From contig KB309082.1 in assembly GCA_000328365.1 (NCBI GenBank), forward strand, positions 38,793-102,792: a stretch of 64,000 bases of DNA. Direction: 5' to 3'. Numbering within the stretch: position 1 is the first letter of the stretch; every line of letters starts with the position of its first letter. The translations under genes were made by a program, and so were the position numbers. Below, piece by piece: positions 54,401 to 62,897 of this stretch. Under the pieces are notes generated by a model, which worked only from the letters and a program-made list of their open reading frames with translations, was not told the DNA's origin and ran no database searches. This DNA is from Capitella teleta. Lineage: Eukaryota > Annelida > Polychaeta > Capitellidae.

Positions 54401-57400
54401 TGATAGTCATCATACTTGATATGATACATGATACATTGATAGTCCATCCAGGCATCATATAATTTATAACTATTCTATTGGTGGTGTTGGCCTAAAAGTG
54501 AGCATGGATCGGCAATGGGATGTGAAGCTGAGCACAGACAACGGGTTAAGCTGTCATCTTATTACATGAATTCCAGGTGTAAAGACCGAAATGACACAGA
54601 TCGGGCTAACCCCATGCAATAGCACCACGTGCGCGATGTATATTTAGTTATTTGCAACAACATTTAAGTCAGCAGTGCTTGGGGCGTTATAGAGTGGGTA
54701 GAACACCAGACGCGAATTTTCTTCGGAAAAAAGCCAGCCTCAACATGATCAGCCAATCTATAATCTGCATCCACGATAGACTTCCTTGTGTCACTCGGTG
54801 TGAAGTCGCCATACTTATGTCCATGACCTATGTAATATATTACATGAATTACGAGTGAAGAAATAGTATCCACAACCGAGTTGCGTCGAAAAAGATTCTT
54901 AGTATAATTATATATTCTTGACGCCTTCTTCGCATTTCGGCGTATAGACACGTGAGGTTGTCGGATGAATGCACAAGACATCAGATGATGAATCTTCTAA
55001 TTCCTCATGTGTGGGTGGAATGAACTTCAAAAGAACCAGGAGGTGATGCCCTGGACCCTCCATCCAGGCACTCTCTCCCTCCCTCGCCAATTCTTCCTCA
55101 AATCGATCCACGGGCAAATCTGCCATTCAATCAATGCAACAGAACCGCGTCCTTCCTGAAGTTCGTTGCAAAATGTTCTCGGTTGCCTTGGTGATAATTC
55201 CATGCAGGTCCTGGTCTGAAATAGAGGCCCGACCGACACTGCCACTTGGGCACTGATCACGAAGGCGAGAAAGTTGAGCGTCTATCGGGGCGTCGCTGAT
55301 AAACTCATAACCAGGCACAGGTAAACACTGACGCTTGATAATCCCAAGGATTCTTTCTACACCTTAATTCATGATTCGAGAAAGCGGTGGGGTTTATTTT
55401 GGACCCTTTGTCAATTACCTCCGTTTAATGTAATAGGTCAATGAACGAATTACATTTACATTGTATGTAACATTATATGCGATTTTCAGTACGAGTATAG
55501 CGAGTGGCCAAATCGGCCGATTCACATGTAAATTATACAAGGAAGACGGATAGCACTTTGTAATTTCGTGGCGTGCGTATAATCATACATGTGGTCAACG
55601 ATACTATAATTACATAAGTAGAGCCAACAGGTACGAAACAACTGACCATTAGAGGAGGCGATGGTAACCACGCGTAGGGGGTAAAATGCACTTGTAGCGC
55701 AAAGGGGTTGTATATATGCATGCACTGTAAAGGGCAGTTCGTGGCGGAAGAGCGTATATTGAAAGCAGCGAAGGGAAACCACGCGCGGATAATGATTCAT
55801 CTTTCGACGAAAGTTGGAAACACAACAAAGGCAGAAGGGGTTTGGGGGAGAGGTATGAGGAGGTGGGTGGGGTGCGTGTAAGGCGGGAAGTCAGGATTCC
55901 CGGCGTTCGTTTATGACGAAAGGGATCGATGGAAGAAAAGAAGGAATCGAAGTCATCCCACGCGAAGGAATTTCCTCTATTTGGTTATAGGCTTCGCATA
56001 TTCCGCTGTCGATTCTCCCCACCTTTCCGTCTGAGGCGTCGATATGATCAAGATATAAACCACGTGACCTGTCTGTTGTCATGACAACGGTAACGGGCCT
56101 TCAGTTTAGATAACAGCGCTAAACGGTGGCGGTCAGAAAAAGTGAAAATCCTGCTGCAACTGCACGGTCCCTACGTATAGTCGATGCGAACGATAAGAAT
56201 CACCAGAAGAAGAAATAAGAAAAATCAACAAACCCCTAAACAAGAACAAAACCCCACAGAAATGAGCAAAACAAGCTATTATAGAACACGCGTATAAATG
56301 ATAAACACATACATAAAGGAATACACATTAATCTCGCATCACTTATGCGATACAATCAAATGGCGTCGTTGGGCGGATCTCACCTCGGAATGGACCCCAT
56401 GAAAAGCAGCGATGTGAGATGCATCGGGATCGGCGGAGATGGCATTAAAATCACAATCACTGCACCGGTGCATGCAACACGACATGGATGTGAGTCGCTG
56501 GGTGAGTACACAGAGAGAAGCAAACGCCGCTTCCTTATGAACGATCTGAGGAGTGGGAGGGGCAGAGGGGAAGCGAGAGGGAGAAGGAGGCTCAGCTGCC
56601 AGCAGAACAGGTAACACGTGGGTTTCCCGCCACAAGACAACTCATCCAACTGACGCTTATCTTTGAGTACTATAGAGCTTGCATCATAATGAAGGCTGTG
56701 CTGGGTTGATTTGTGCATTCACAACGGTGTTCAACTGATTTGCTATTCAGGACATGCTACCGATCTCCAGCGGAGGTTGAACTATTCTCCAATATTGCTG
56801 CTTCACTCATTAATAATGATAAAAAAAAAAAGATTATCAAATAGATGGAAAAACTACAGATACGTCACGTGCGTTGGGAATCCTGGTAATGACGTCACAC
56901 TTTCGAGCGATTTACACAAGCGACTAAGCTACATGATTTTATAGCATAATGGTCCTTATTATTCCTCTGTAATGTTGCATTGACCAATCAGGGTCCAGAT
57001 ATTGATGTCAGAACCAGACTAAGTAATATTTACACGTTTTTTTTTTTGTTTTTTTTTTTGTTTTTGTTTTTTTTAGCGAGATCGCCAATCGTAAGCTAGT
57101 ATAATTTCAAATGCATTGAATTATAAAAGAGTATGATACAAGTGCAAAACAGTCTGATCACAGCCACACAACGAATGCACTGGTATGCATTGCCGTTTGA
57201 TACACACGCAGACTGATCAAAGAACGCTAAGCGCAGGTAATCTGGGACAAAGGTAGAGCAGGGGTCGAGTTGTGAGGGGATCGATCGGTTAACCACATCG
57301 CGGGTCATTGAGGTCATTGTTTATGGGACTCATCATGTATAATTGTACATGTGTGTTATATCACTTTTCTGTGCTAATGGTGATTGTTGACATAATATCG

Positions 57401-60400
57401 CGAGTCGGTCATTCATTGGGCGAGTGCCAATGAGTAACCCACGAATGGTAACATATTAATTATGATAATAATTATTTCTTGAAAAACATCTTTTTCTTAT
57501 TAATTAATAAAATATGGGTTGTGTTAATCAAAATGGCTGACATGAATCCGACTCACTGCCAACCATATTCCTAGATTCCGCACCAGCAAGAATAACCTTT
57601 GTCTCCCGCCACTCCATATACCTAAATTTGTATAGGTAGATTTTGAGATTTTGTGCATCGGGGTTACAAGATCACTCGATTTCTATTAAGGTCACCCGGT
57701 GAGGATATTGAACTGAAAGCAAGCAAACGCAAGGAAAACAAATTTGCAATGAAATTTTGACCCTGTGCACAAGGATGTCGGATCCTGGACTCGCAACACA
57801 GCAAGGACACTACAAGTATCGATGAATTGCACTTTTATCTATGTAACAAGTTTGCCAACCAAAGAGAATCATAACGTCACGAAGTCGAAATGAGTGACGA
57901 AGTCATAACGCTATCATCAGTTGTGACGTTATGACTGTGTGTTAAGTGAGAAACCAGCGAAAGAAGCACCCCCCACGAAGCGCAGCGGAGCCCCAAAAAA
58001 TCCCCTCATTGCATGATTTAATGAGGTTTTAGCGGCGCCCGCGTTCAACATTGCGCGTGTTAAGTGTTAACCCTAAGAGAGCTCCGATAAGCTGTAAACG
58101 CATTCGATAAATCGGAGGAAATGGCACGCACTCACCAAGTCGGTTCGCAGCCATCAAAATCCTAAACGGCGCTTCGGAAGGAGATAACTCTACCGCAGTT
58201 AGCACTTCATGAAAGACTCCCACGTCATCGGCGGACGGGAGAGGGGGAGTCAGAACGTACACTAACTGCTGTACGCTTTGATAAAGCGACGTTATGATTA
58301 TGAGCGCTAAAATTGCGAGCGAGGGAAAAACAACCGTCGGCAGGGAAGCCGAAGACGAGACCCAGGACGCACGTGTGTCGGGTGAGCGCCCTCCTTTGAA
58401 GTCGGTATAGCTAGGCTCTTTATCAGTTCATAGCGCATGATGAATGGCGCTCACAAACTCTCTAAGGATTCGCATTCAATTGAGGCTGCAGCGTCGGGAG
58501 CACTGGCGGTGCATCTTCGGATGGGGTAAAACGATTCCGAACGACGCTGCATTGTACAGCGCGGCTTTGTGTCAAGCAGTCGCTCAGTAAAACACCTGCA
58601 AAGCCTAAAAGTCGCCCCTTTCTGGCTAAGCCTCGACACAAGACTTTGTAGGCTGAATGCGAGAGAGACCCGAATACAGAACTAGCAGACTTCCGCAGCA
58701 CTCACGCAGAGTGATGGTTGACCAATGAAGACACGCGGGATTGGGCTCTTACGTCACGACCTTATTGCAATGTATTGCTGTTTGCTAACCATACATTGAT
58801 TAATCTAGAGAATCACAGAAAGACATCAGACTGGCGAAATGGCATCAGCGCTTGGCATTAACTCATGCAGACTGATCCATTGGCCGACAGAACCTCTACT
58901 TCGCATACATGTAATGCTTACGCCGTATGGTCGATGGGAATCTACGAGGAATAACCACCAGTTCAACGTTTTGCGAACAAGTAAATATAAACATCCATGG
59001 TTGGAATAGTTAGAGCATGCATAGCGTGCATTCCGTCTCTCAGACTTCGCAATACTTCCCCTGGTTATTGGACCCATCACACCAATACAAACTAAACTCC
59101 CGCAGCCAGCGCATCTTAATAAAGCACAAAATAATATTCATCTCTGTCCAACCAGGTATCACAATTCTATACTATGCAATGTGTCATGCTGTGGTGAACA
59201 TGAGGGTTTACAGGCCGCGAAATTCGACCCTGGCAAGTTGCCCAACTAAGGTATCGAGCCCACGACCCTCCGTAAGCCAGGCGAGCGCGCTACCACTGCG
59301 CCATCACGGTCCCTTTTCATGAAAAACATGACAGAAAATGCATGGCTTGTACGACTGACAGCTAAGAATCATAAAATCCTCTGCAACGACAGATAGTGGT
59401 GAGTGACAAGTGTTAAAAAACGGATCGATTGAGTTCATTACGATAGCACAAGAACTGTTTTTCCTTGAAAATGGTTGCCGATTAACATGAGCGGATATGC
59501 ACAAGTCATTGACTCCAAAGGCGACACACCCTGATAGAGAAAGCTGATATAAATATCTGCGTACGGTAGCGATTTTTTTAGATGTACAAACTTTTGACAC
59601 ATGAATATTAATAAGGTTCACATTAAGCCAATCAGCTTCGGCGCTTGTCCATACTCCCAGACATGAATATTAAACATTTCAACATGAATAATAAACAGTT
59701 CAACAGTAATTCCACAGGTGTAACTGATCTGATTAATGTAGTGCATTTATGCAAACGGATATTTCAGGCACACTTGTGGGCTTAGTTCAACAGAATAAAG
59801 ATATAAAAATATCTAGGCCCTATTTTTATTGTTGCATGGTGGTGTACGTGATGTTTAGGTGTACTTCTCAATTAGTAATATATTTGACAGTGAACTGTTT
59901 CATTTTCACTAAATGTACTCACTCACTACGCAGAACGCTGCCGTAGTATCATTTTGTTACTTGCACAGTTGGTTAAATAAGTTAAATGGAAAGAGACATT
60001 GTTTATTGTTGAAATTATATGACTGAAGTGTAAAACATGTTTTCATCACTAATGCATGGTAGAATAGAATAATATTACATGCATGAATTAAAATGAGCCA
60101 AAGTGTTACTAGTACATTGTTACAGCCATTGCGACAAGTACAACACATCGATCGCGATGAGACGATGGCCCTTATTGGTCGAACACAGAGCTTGGTCCTA
60201 ATTGGCTAAAGTTGTACCTTATTAATATTCATGTGTCAAAAGTTCGTACCTAAAAAAACAAATCGCGTACGGGTATGGTATGCTACAATCCTGACACTTA
60301 GTCCTGGGTGACTGGTTTATAGACATGTCAAATTAAAGTATATGATCCACGTGGATATTATTTTATGAGACTGGAATGATTTCAAGGACAATACATCTGT

Positions 60401-62080
60401 CAGCGTATAAATACAAAAGTTGTGGGAAATGGAATTATTCTTTAAAACAGCTTCCGAGCGTCTCCGCAGTCCTCAGACTGAGCAGAGGAGAGATCTCGGG
60501 TAGTATATGGAATTTGAAGGTGTCGCAAAAAGCCTCTAAACTACGTGTAAAATGTATTTAGATTATTTCGCGATGTGGGTTTTATCAGGTGATGGTTGTG
60601 GTTACGATCGATGGTCATGTGGAACTCGTGGTGAACCGTGGACCTTGCATTCAATAACATGCTCTGGCTAGCTCCCCAAGGGTAGCGGAGCAGTTCCCAC
60701 ACACCACATTACGCTACGTATACGGCTTGGGGAGCTAGCTCTGGCGTATTATGTTTTATCCCGAACAGGAATTTGCTCTGATCGAAGTCGACGCCCAACC
60801 GTTCTGCTTGGTGGGCAAAGGACAAATACGGGCTGATGAGCCACGTCGTGACTCGTAAGTAAATTCCTAATGACCGTACAGGAGAAGGCTGCGGGGCATA
60901 GCGATAATTAAGGGTCCTTGTCGGTTTAACGAAGCCAACAAGAGTGCATGTAGAAAAGGTGTCGCCGCTCAGTCAGCGTACGTTATGCTGATCCGCATTA
61001 ACTCCAAGAGAAAAGACATTCGGATGAAATATGGATGACGGCGGAAATGAGCTAGGAAAGGGGTCGAGATCCGCCTGCCTCTCGTTGGCGAGACTTCTTT
61101 CCCGTTTAAATCATTACTTTTGTTTCATTGGGAACTCGAGCGAGATGAATGAAATATCCCCTCGATGCACTGATCTCTACTTGAAAGTATCCTACTCAAG
61201 GCTTGGAGGGTCACACATGCACGCGAATTTGAATTTTCCTCGCCGGTGGCATACGGTGCAATCATGATCTAGTTGCAGTTGCTAAAATGGATGAAAACAC
61301 GTAATGTAATGATGGCGAACGGACCGAATTACTCAGCGCATTATTGCACGAATTAACCTCATTCCGCATGCATATTGCATGAAGATACGAATTGAAATGA
61401 GCATAATCAGCGTATACAACTATACATGTATACATGTAAGTACTAAGCAGGTATGTAATGTAGGCCTTATACGTCATGCGACTATCGCATACTCAGAGAT
61501 ACCACCAAACATACCAAGATAAGAACTGAATGCTTTAATTATCATTATGTGTCTGCTTGGGTTTCTGTAGCTACCTGCCTCGTTGAGGGACGGGCATCTA
61601 GAATTTCAGTGTCGGATTCTCTGTTTGAACACACTGAAATTTGATGTCAAGAACTCGCATGGAAACATATACAGTACGCCTTTTTATCCCCGAAATATCA
61701 TACAAAATTGTATACGAATGCATAATTTAATATCCATGTCATGTTGCAGGAGGCACTGCAAGCAGGCAAGTGGGCATGTTGACCCGATCGCCGCGGGCTT
61801 TGCTTGCGATGTTAAGTACATGCATGCAATTATGAGCAAAGTGGTTGAAAGATGCTTATGGACGAGGAAGTGTGACAAAAGATTGGGAGAAACAGATTAC
61901 AGAGGAACATATACATATAATTATATAGTGGTTGATTTACCTGTAAGACGTCTGCTTTCGTAGGCTAAAGTGTCGAAACTCCTCGGGAAGGTCACTCTGT
62001 TCGCCCTCGAAGTTTCCGGGAAACACCAGGATTCGCGGAACTTGATCCTCTTCGGCCGAATCACCGTCCGCCGTAGCCAT
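27432..62080 (-). CDS. DGKZ/DGKI: Diacylglycerol kinase, zeta/iota class (rdgA orthologue), whole gene
   Basis: Phosphorylates diacylglycerol to phosphatidic acid at membranes. Coding exons: 1a 61941-62080 or 1b 46407-47548; 2 38153-38261; 3 37175-37258; 4 36453-36527; 5 35970-36026; 6 35564-35632; 7 35143-35175; 8 34743-34895; 9 33877-34130; 10 33646-33820; 11 33185-33255; 12a 32254-32417 or 12b 31980-32134; 13 31622-31677; 14 31499-31561; 15 31369-31442; 16 31203-31317; 17 30953-31152; 18 29795-29895; 19 29658-29737; 20 29531-29594; 21 29105-29477; 22 28940-29035; 23 28525-28670; 24 28090-28127; 25 27905-28025; 26 27818-27854; 27 27656-27755; 28 27542-27605; 29 27432-27484. All phases join. 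Predicted lengths are 1385 or 1388 residues with 1b and 1051 or 1054 with 1a. Human DGK-iota is about 1065 residues. One locus carries an iota-like N-terminus and a zeta-like C-terminus (SEDQETAV), as expected before the vertebrate duplication. Confidence 0.95.
27485..27541 (-). other. 57-nt in-frame intron before the PDZ ligand (retainable)
   Basis: Donor CAGA|GTCAGT, long pyrimidine tract, acceptor TCTTCACAG|GCC. Removing it gives [20 protein letters not shown], exactly the length of human zeta in this segment. It contains no stop and is divisible by three, so retention would insert 19 residues and keep ETAV. Confidence 0.75.
27542..28127 (-). CDS. DGKZ/DGKI: DGK exons 24-28 (ankyrin repeats)
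   Basis: Exons 28090-28127, 27905-28025, 27818-27854, 27656-27755 and 27542-27605. They encode [13 protein letters not shown], then [86 protein letters not shown], and [20 protein letters not shown]. The TALH-AA...G-----LL pattern gives about four ankyrin repeats, as in zeta and iota. The introns here are only 50-64 nt. Confidence 0.94.
28525..29477 (-). CDS. DGKZ/DGKI: DGK exons 21-23 (EHL-YVT block and Ser-rich linker)
   Basis: Exon 21 (29105-29477) opens [20 protein letters not shown] and ILDPDILV, conserved in the class, then a Ser/Asn-rich disordered stretch ending PVTPPKSPG. Exon 22 (28940-29035) encodes [20 protein letters not shown]. Exon 23 (28525-28670) encodes a poly-Ser and His-rich linker ending HTPSPEKG. 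Donors are weak (GTTGGT, GTCATG, GTCGGA) but the phases join through all three. The linker is not conserved with vertebrates and may be alternatively spliced. Confidence 0.8.
29531..29895 (-). CDS. DGKZ/DGKI: DGK exons 18-20 (post-catalytic region)
   Basis: Exons 29795-29895 ([33 protein letters not shown]), 29658-29737 ([26 protein letters not shown]) and 29531-29594 ([21 protein letters not shown]). These align with the [25 protein letters not shown] and WCF-D blocks of vertebrate zeta and iota. Exon 18 follows a 1.06 kb intron. Confidence 0.93.
30953..31677 (-). CDS. DGKZ/DGKI: DGK exons 13-17 (accessory domain)
   Basis: Exons 31622-31677 ([18 protein letters not shown]), 31499-31561 ([20 protein letters not shown]), 31369-31442 ([20 protein letters not shown]), 31203-31317 (YAAGTAPWG...[17 protein letters not shown]) and 30953-31152 ([20 protein letters not shown]...[15 protein letters not shown]...[13 protein letters not shown]). 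Each block aligns with human zeta and iota in order and spacing. The accessory domain packs against the catalytic domain and is required for activity. Exon 17 ends GA|GTGAGT in phase 2. Confidence 0.95.
31980..32134 (-). CDS. DGKZ/DGKI: DGK alternative exon 12b (accessory domain start)
   Basis: 155 nt, acceptor CTCTCTCAG, donor CCAGAG|GTGCAA, with the same entry and exit phases as 12a. It encodes [20 protein letters not shown], then [20 protein letters not shown] and EFHESR. It is closer to the vertebrate W-x-L and V-T-L-E-F-H-E-S-R sequence, so it is probably the ancestral form. It is separated from 12a by 119 nt. Confidence 0.92.
32254..32417 (-). CDS. DGKZ/DGKI: DGK alternative exon 12a (accessory domain start)
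   Basis: 164 nt, acceptor TGTACGTAG, donor CCAGAG|GTAATG, entering in phase 2 and leaving in phase 1. It encodes [19 protein letters not shown], then a variable stretch and [26 protein letters not shown]. It covers the same protein segment as 12b, is three codons longer and is more acidic in the variable part. It departs from the vertebrate consensus at V-T-L-E-F (here V-A-V-E-F). Confidence 0.9.
33185..34130 (-). CDS. DGKZ/DGKI: DGK exons 9-11 (MARCKS-like basic stretch and catalytic domain)
   Basis: Exon 9 (33877-34130) starts [20 protein letters not shown], a MARCKS phosphorylation-site-like and nuclear-localisation-like stretch, then a Gly run and [15 protein letters not shown]. Exon 10 (33646-33820) carries the nucleotide-binding [17 protein letters not shown] and [17 protein letters not shown]. 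Exon 11 (33185-33255) reads [20 protein letters not shown]. The GGDGT signature is intact, so the enzyme should be active. A 50-base assembly gap lies in the intron between exons 10 and 11. Confidence 0.96.
33538..33587. other. Assembly gap (50 N)
   Basis: Exactly 50 N inside the intron between DGK exons 10 and 11. The reading frame on both sides is intact, so no coding sequence appears to be lost. The true gap length is unknown. Confidence 0.99.
34743..35632 (-). CDS. DGKZ/DGKI: DGK exons 6-8 (second C1 domain)
   Basis: Exon 6 (35564-35632) [23 protein letters not shown]; exon 7 (35143-35175), a 33-nt microexon encoding [11 protein letters not shown]; exon 8 (34743-34895) [20 protein letters not shown] and on to [14 protein letters not shown]. 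All junctions are phase 0. The donor of exon 8 is GTTCGT, a weak site, chosen because the phase and the protein alignment require it. The extended C1b ([13 protein letters not shown]) is diagnostic for the zeta/iota class. Confidence 0.92.
35970..37258 (-). CDS. DGKZ/DGKI: DGK exons 3-5 (first C1 domain)
   Basis: Exons 37175-37258, 36453-36527 and 35970-36026, all on whole-codon boundaries. They read [28 protein letters not shown], then [25 protein letters not shown] and [19 protein letters not shown]. The Cys/His zinc ligands H...C...C...C-x2-C...H..C are present. The loop before KKCAAC is about six residues shorter than in human zeta. Atypical C1 domains of this class do not always bind diacylglycerol. 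Confidence 0.92.
38153..38261 (-). CDS. DGKZ/DGKI: DGK exon 2 (common splice target of both first exons)
   Basis: Acceptor TTTCCAG, donor GGACG|GTGGGT. The first base completes a Lys or Arg codon from exon 1b or 1a. It encodes [13 protein letters not shown]...[12 protein letters not shown], matching the KAI[TS]KSGLQ and STVDWS blocks that precede the first C1 domain in vertebrate zeta and iota. Confidence 0.9.
39380..39399. repeat. Poly-A tract
   Basis: About 20 consecutive A in the DGK intron, with no adjacent element recognised. Confidence 0.9.
39930..39937. promoter_or_regulatory. Palindromic CRE octamer in a GC-richer intron stretch
   Basis: TGACGTCA within a 39.85-40.15 kb stretch that is richer in CpG than most of the window. 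It could belong to a cryptic promoter or enhancer in the DGK intron. Motif evidence only. Confidence 0.25.
44168..44182. repeat. Poly-G run
   Basis: About 15 consecutive G in the DGK intron, which may form a quadruplex or an assembly-error site. Confidence 0.9.
46407..47548 (-). CDS. DGKZ/DGKI: DGK alternative first exon 1b (Ser-rich, acidic N-terminus)
   Basis: 380 codons plus two bases, from [11 protein letters not shown] to ...SAEP(K), donor CCCAA|GTGAGT, the same phase as exon 1a. An in-frame TGA lies 29 codons upstream of the ATG with no start between. The protein is disordered and Ser-rich. An acidic run occupies residues 211-225, a CVHCIH motif lies near 167-172, and a short V-P...R-S-S-S-x-D motif recurs five times. 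It resembles the long N-termini of insect eye-type DGKs, from memory. A splice acceptor TGTGTAG just upstream could attach a leader exon. Confidence 0.85.
51333..51570 (+). mobile_element. Tc1/mariner transposase relic (C-terminal part)
   Basis: The plus strand encodes [11 protein letters not shown], then a degenerate stretch corresponding to Q-D-N-A-x-x-H, then [15 protein letters not shown]. The last is the Tc1-type block ending in the third catalytic acidic residue. The frame shifts between blocks, the N-terminal part is not recognisable, and no terminal repeats were found. An old, dead copy inside the DGK intron. Confidence 0.7.
52717..52767. repeat. A-rich tract
   Basis: Runs of A with sparse G and T in the DGK first intron. 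Confidence 0.9.
54908..55370 (-). pseudogene. Pair of unexplained open frames, possible broken gene copy
   Basis: Two minus-strand frames adjoin. 55129-55370 reads [40 protein letters not shown], then [20 protein letters not shown] and ends FCCID. It is followed after 2 nt by [20 protein letters not shown] at 55126, ending CEEGVKNI at 54908. The composition is protein-like, with amphipathic stretches, and there is no obvious intron. I do not recognise the family. It may be a processed pseudogene of a host gene or chance. It lies in the DGK intron on the same strand. Confidence 0.2.
57036..57074. repeat. T-rich tract
   Basis: Runs of 7-9 T separated by single G. Confidence 0.9.
59063..59313 (-). 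mobile_element. tRNA-derived SINE, copy 2
   Basis: Minus strand. The A box TGGCGCAGTGG (59293-59303) followed by TAGCGCGCTCGCC is an almost perfect tRNA start. The B box GGGCTCGATACC (59250-59261) follows at tRNA spacing. Body and 3' end match copy 1 at 25576-25824 in order, including ATCTCTGTC, CTATGCAATGTGTCATGC, AACTCCCG and ATTGGACCCA on the plus strand. The head is better preserved than in copy 1, suggesting a younger insertion. Confidence 0.75.
60667..60739. repeat. Inverted repeat, 14-bp perfect arms
   Basis: GCTAGCTCCCCAAG at 60667-60680 is exactly complemented at 60726-60739. Inside, GTAGCG and CGCTAC add a second pairing. A direct GCTCTGG flanks one side and is echoed at the other. 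It lies in the DGK intron. Confidence 0.85.
61941..62080 (-). CDS. DGKZ/DGKI: DGK alternative first exon 1a (iota-type N-terminus)
   Basis: 46 codons plus two bases from an ATG in strong context (GCCATGG) to donor TACAG|GTAAAT. It ends LRKQTSYR. Joined to exon 2 it reads RKQTSYRKAISKS, closely matching the RKQVSYRKAIS that I recall from human DGK-iota. The acidic start ([13 protein letters not shown]) and short length resemble vertebrate N-termini. An upstream in-frame ATG at 62168-62170 would add 30 residues but has weak context. The intron to exon 2 is about 23.7 kb. Confidence 0.85.
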
Positions 62081-62170
62081 GGCGACGTCAGATGCTGGAC
62101 GGCATACTGGTATTCCTCCGCGTGAGTGAAATGCTGCACGTGTTATTCCGTCGACTAGCGAAGAGAACAT

Positions 62171-62865
62171 ATTATTGGTGAGGGAAGGGAAAAAAATTCA
62201 CACACCGACCAGCTGCGTATGGGATGGCTAGGCGTACATGCAGTGCACTACGCCGAACAGTGCACGTCAATTGAATTAAACGGTCACGGCGGAGATGATC
62301 GTGTTACAATTAAAAGTGTCCGTTCGCATGCCCAGTTCGACCCATTGGGCGCGCTCGAGGACTACCTGTTTGACAATTAAGGAAGAACAAGCCGTGGGAT
62401 GGTACAGCCACCCCCCCCCCCCTTCCCCCATCCACCCACACTCAATATTGAAGCATATCGATCGCCCTTCAGGAGCGATTATTACCTTCGGCGTACGAAC
62501 ACTTGATTAACGAGACGAATGAGCAGCAAACGAGTAAAGAAATCACCATAAAATGCCTCAACATCCACGCTTCCGCTTGTTGACAGTCCGCGTCAAGCGT
62601 GCAGTGACAATCAATCATCGAAATGACCCTCCGTTTCGTCGCATACGTGTACATTGCACCTCCATGATATAAACGTCTTCTCGCTCTCCCAATTTCCTCG
62701 TCTATCAGCGTATGCAGGCGACCGCCGCACTTCTGTCGTTCGGAATATTTATATGGTAGCATGGAGTCTTTTGGTTGACCTTGGGTGCATGATCTAATCG
62801 TAGATCATAACAAAATTATGATCCGTGAGTAAATCAGTTATTTTTTTTTTTTTTTTTTTTTTTCA

Positions 62866-62897
<32 letters not shown>

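Larger units (their letters stand above)
47549..61940. other. First DGK intron between exons 1a and 1b
   Basis: 14.4 kb with a Tc1/mariner relic, a SINE copy, an A-rich tract, a hairpin-free CpG-bearing stretch at 47.6-50.8 kb, and a pair of unexplained open frames near 55 kb. It must contain the promoter of exon 1b. No second gene is supported. Confidence 0.6.

Noticed and set aside
58029-58262. Open frame with a good GTGAGT donor at 58135, as a third first exon
   Set aside because: Its frame ends in phase 1, whereas exon 2 needs phase 2. At most it could be a non-coding leader exon.
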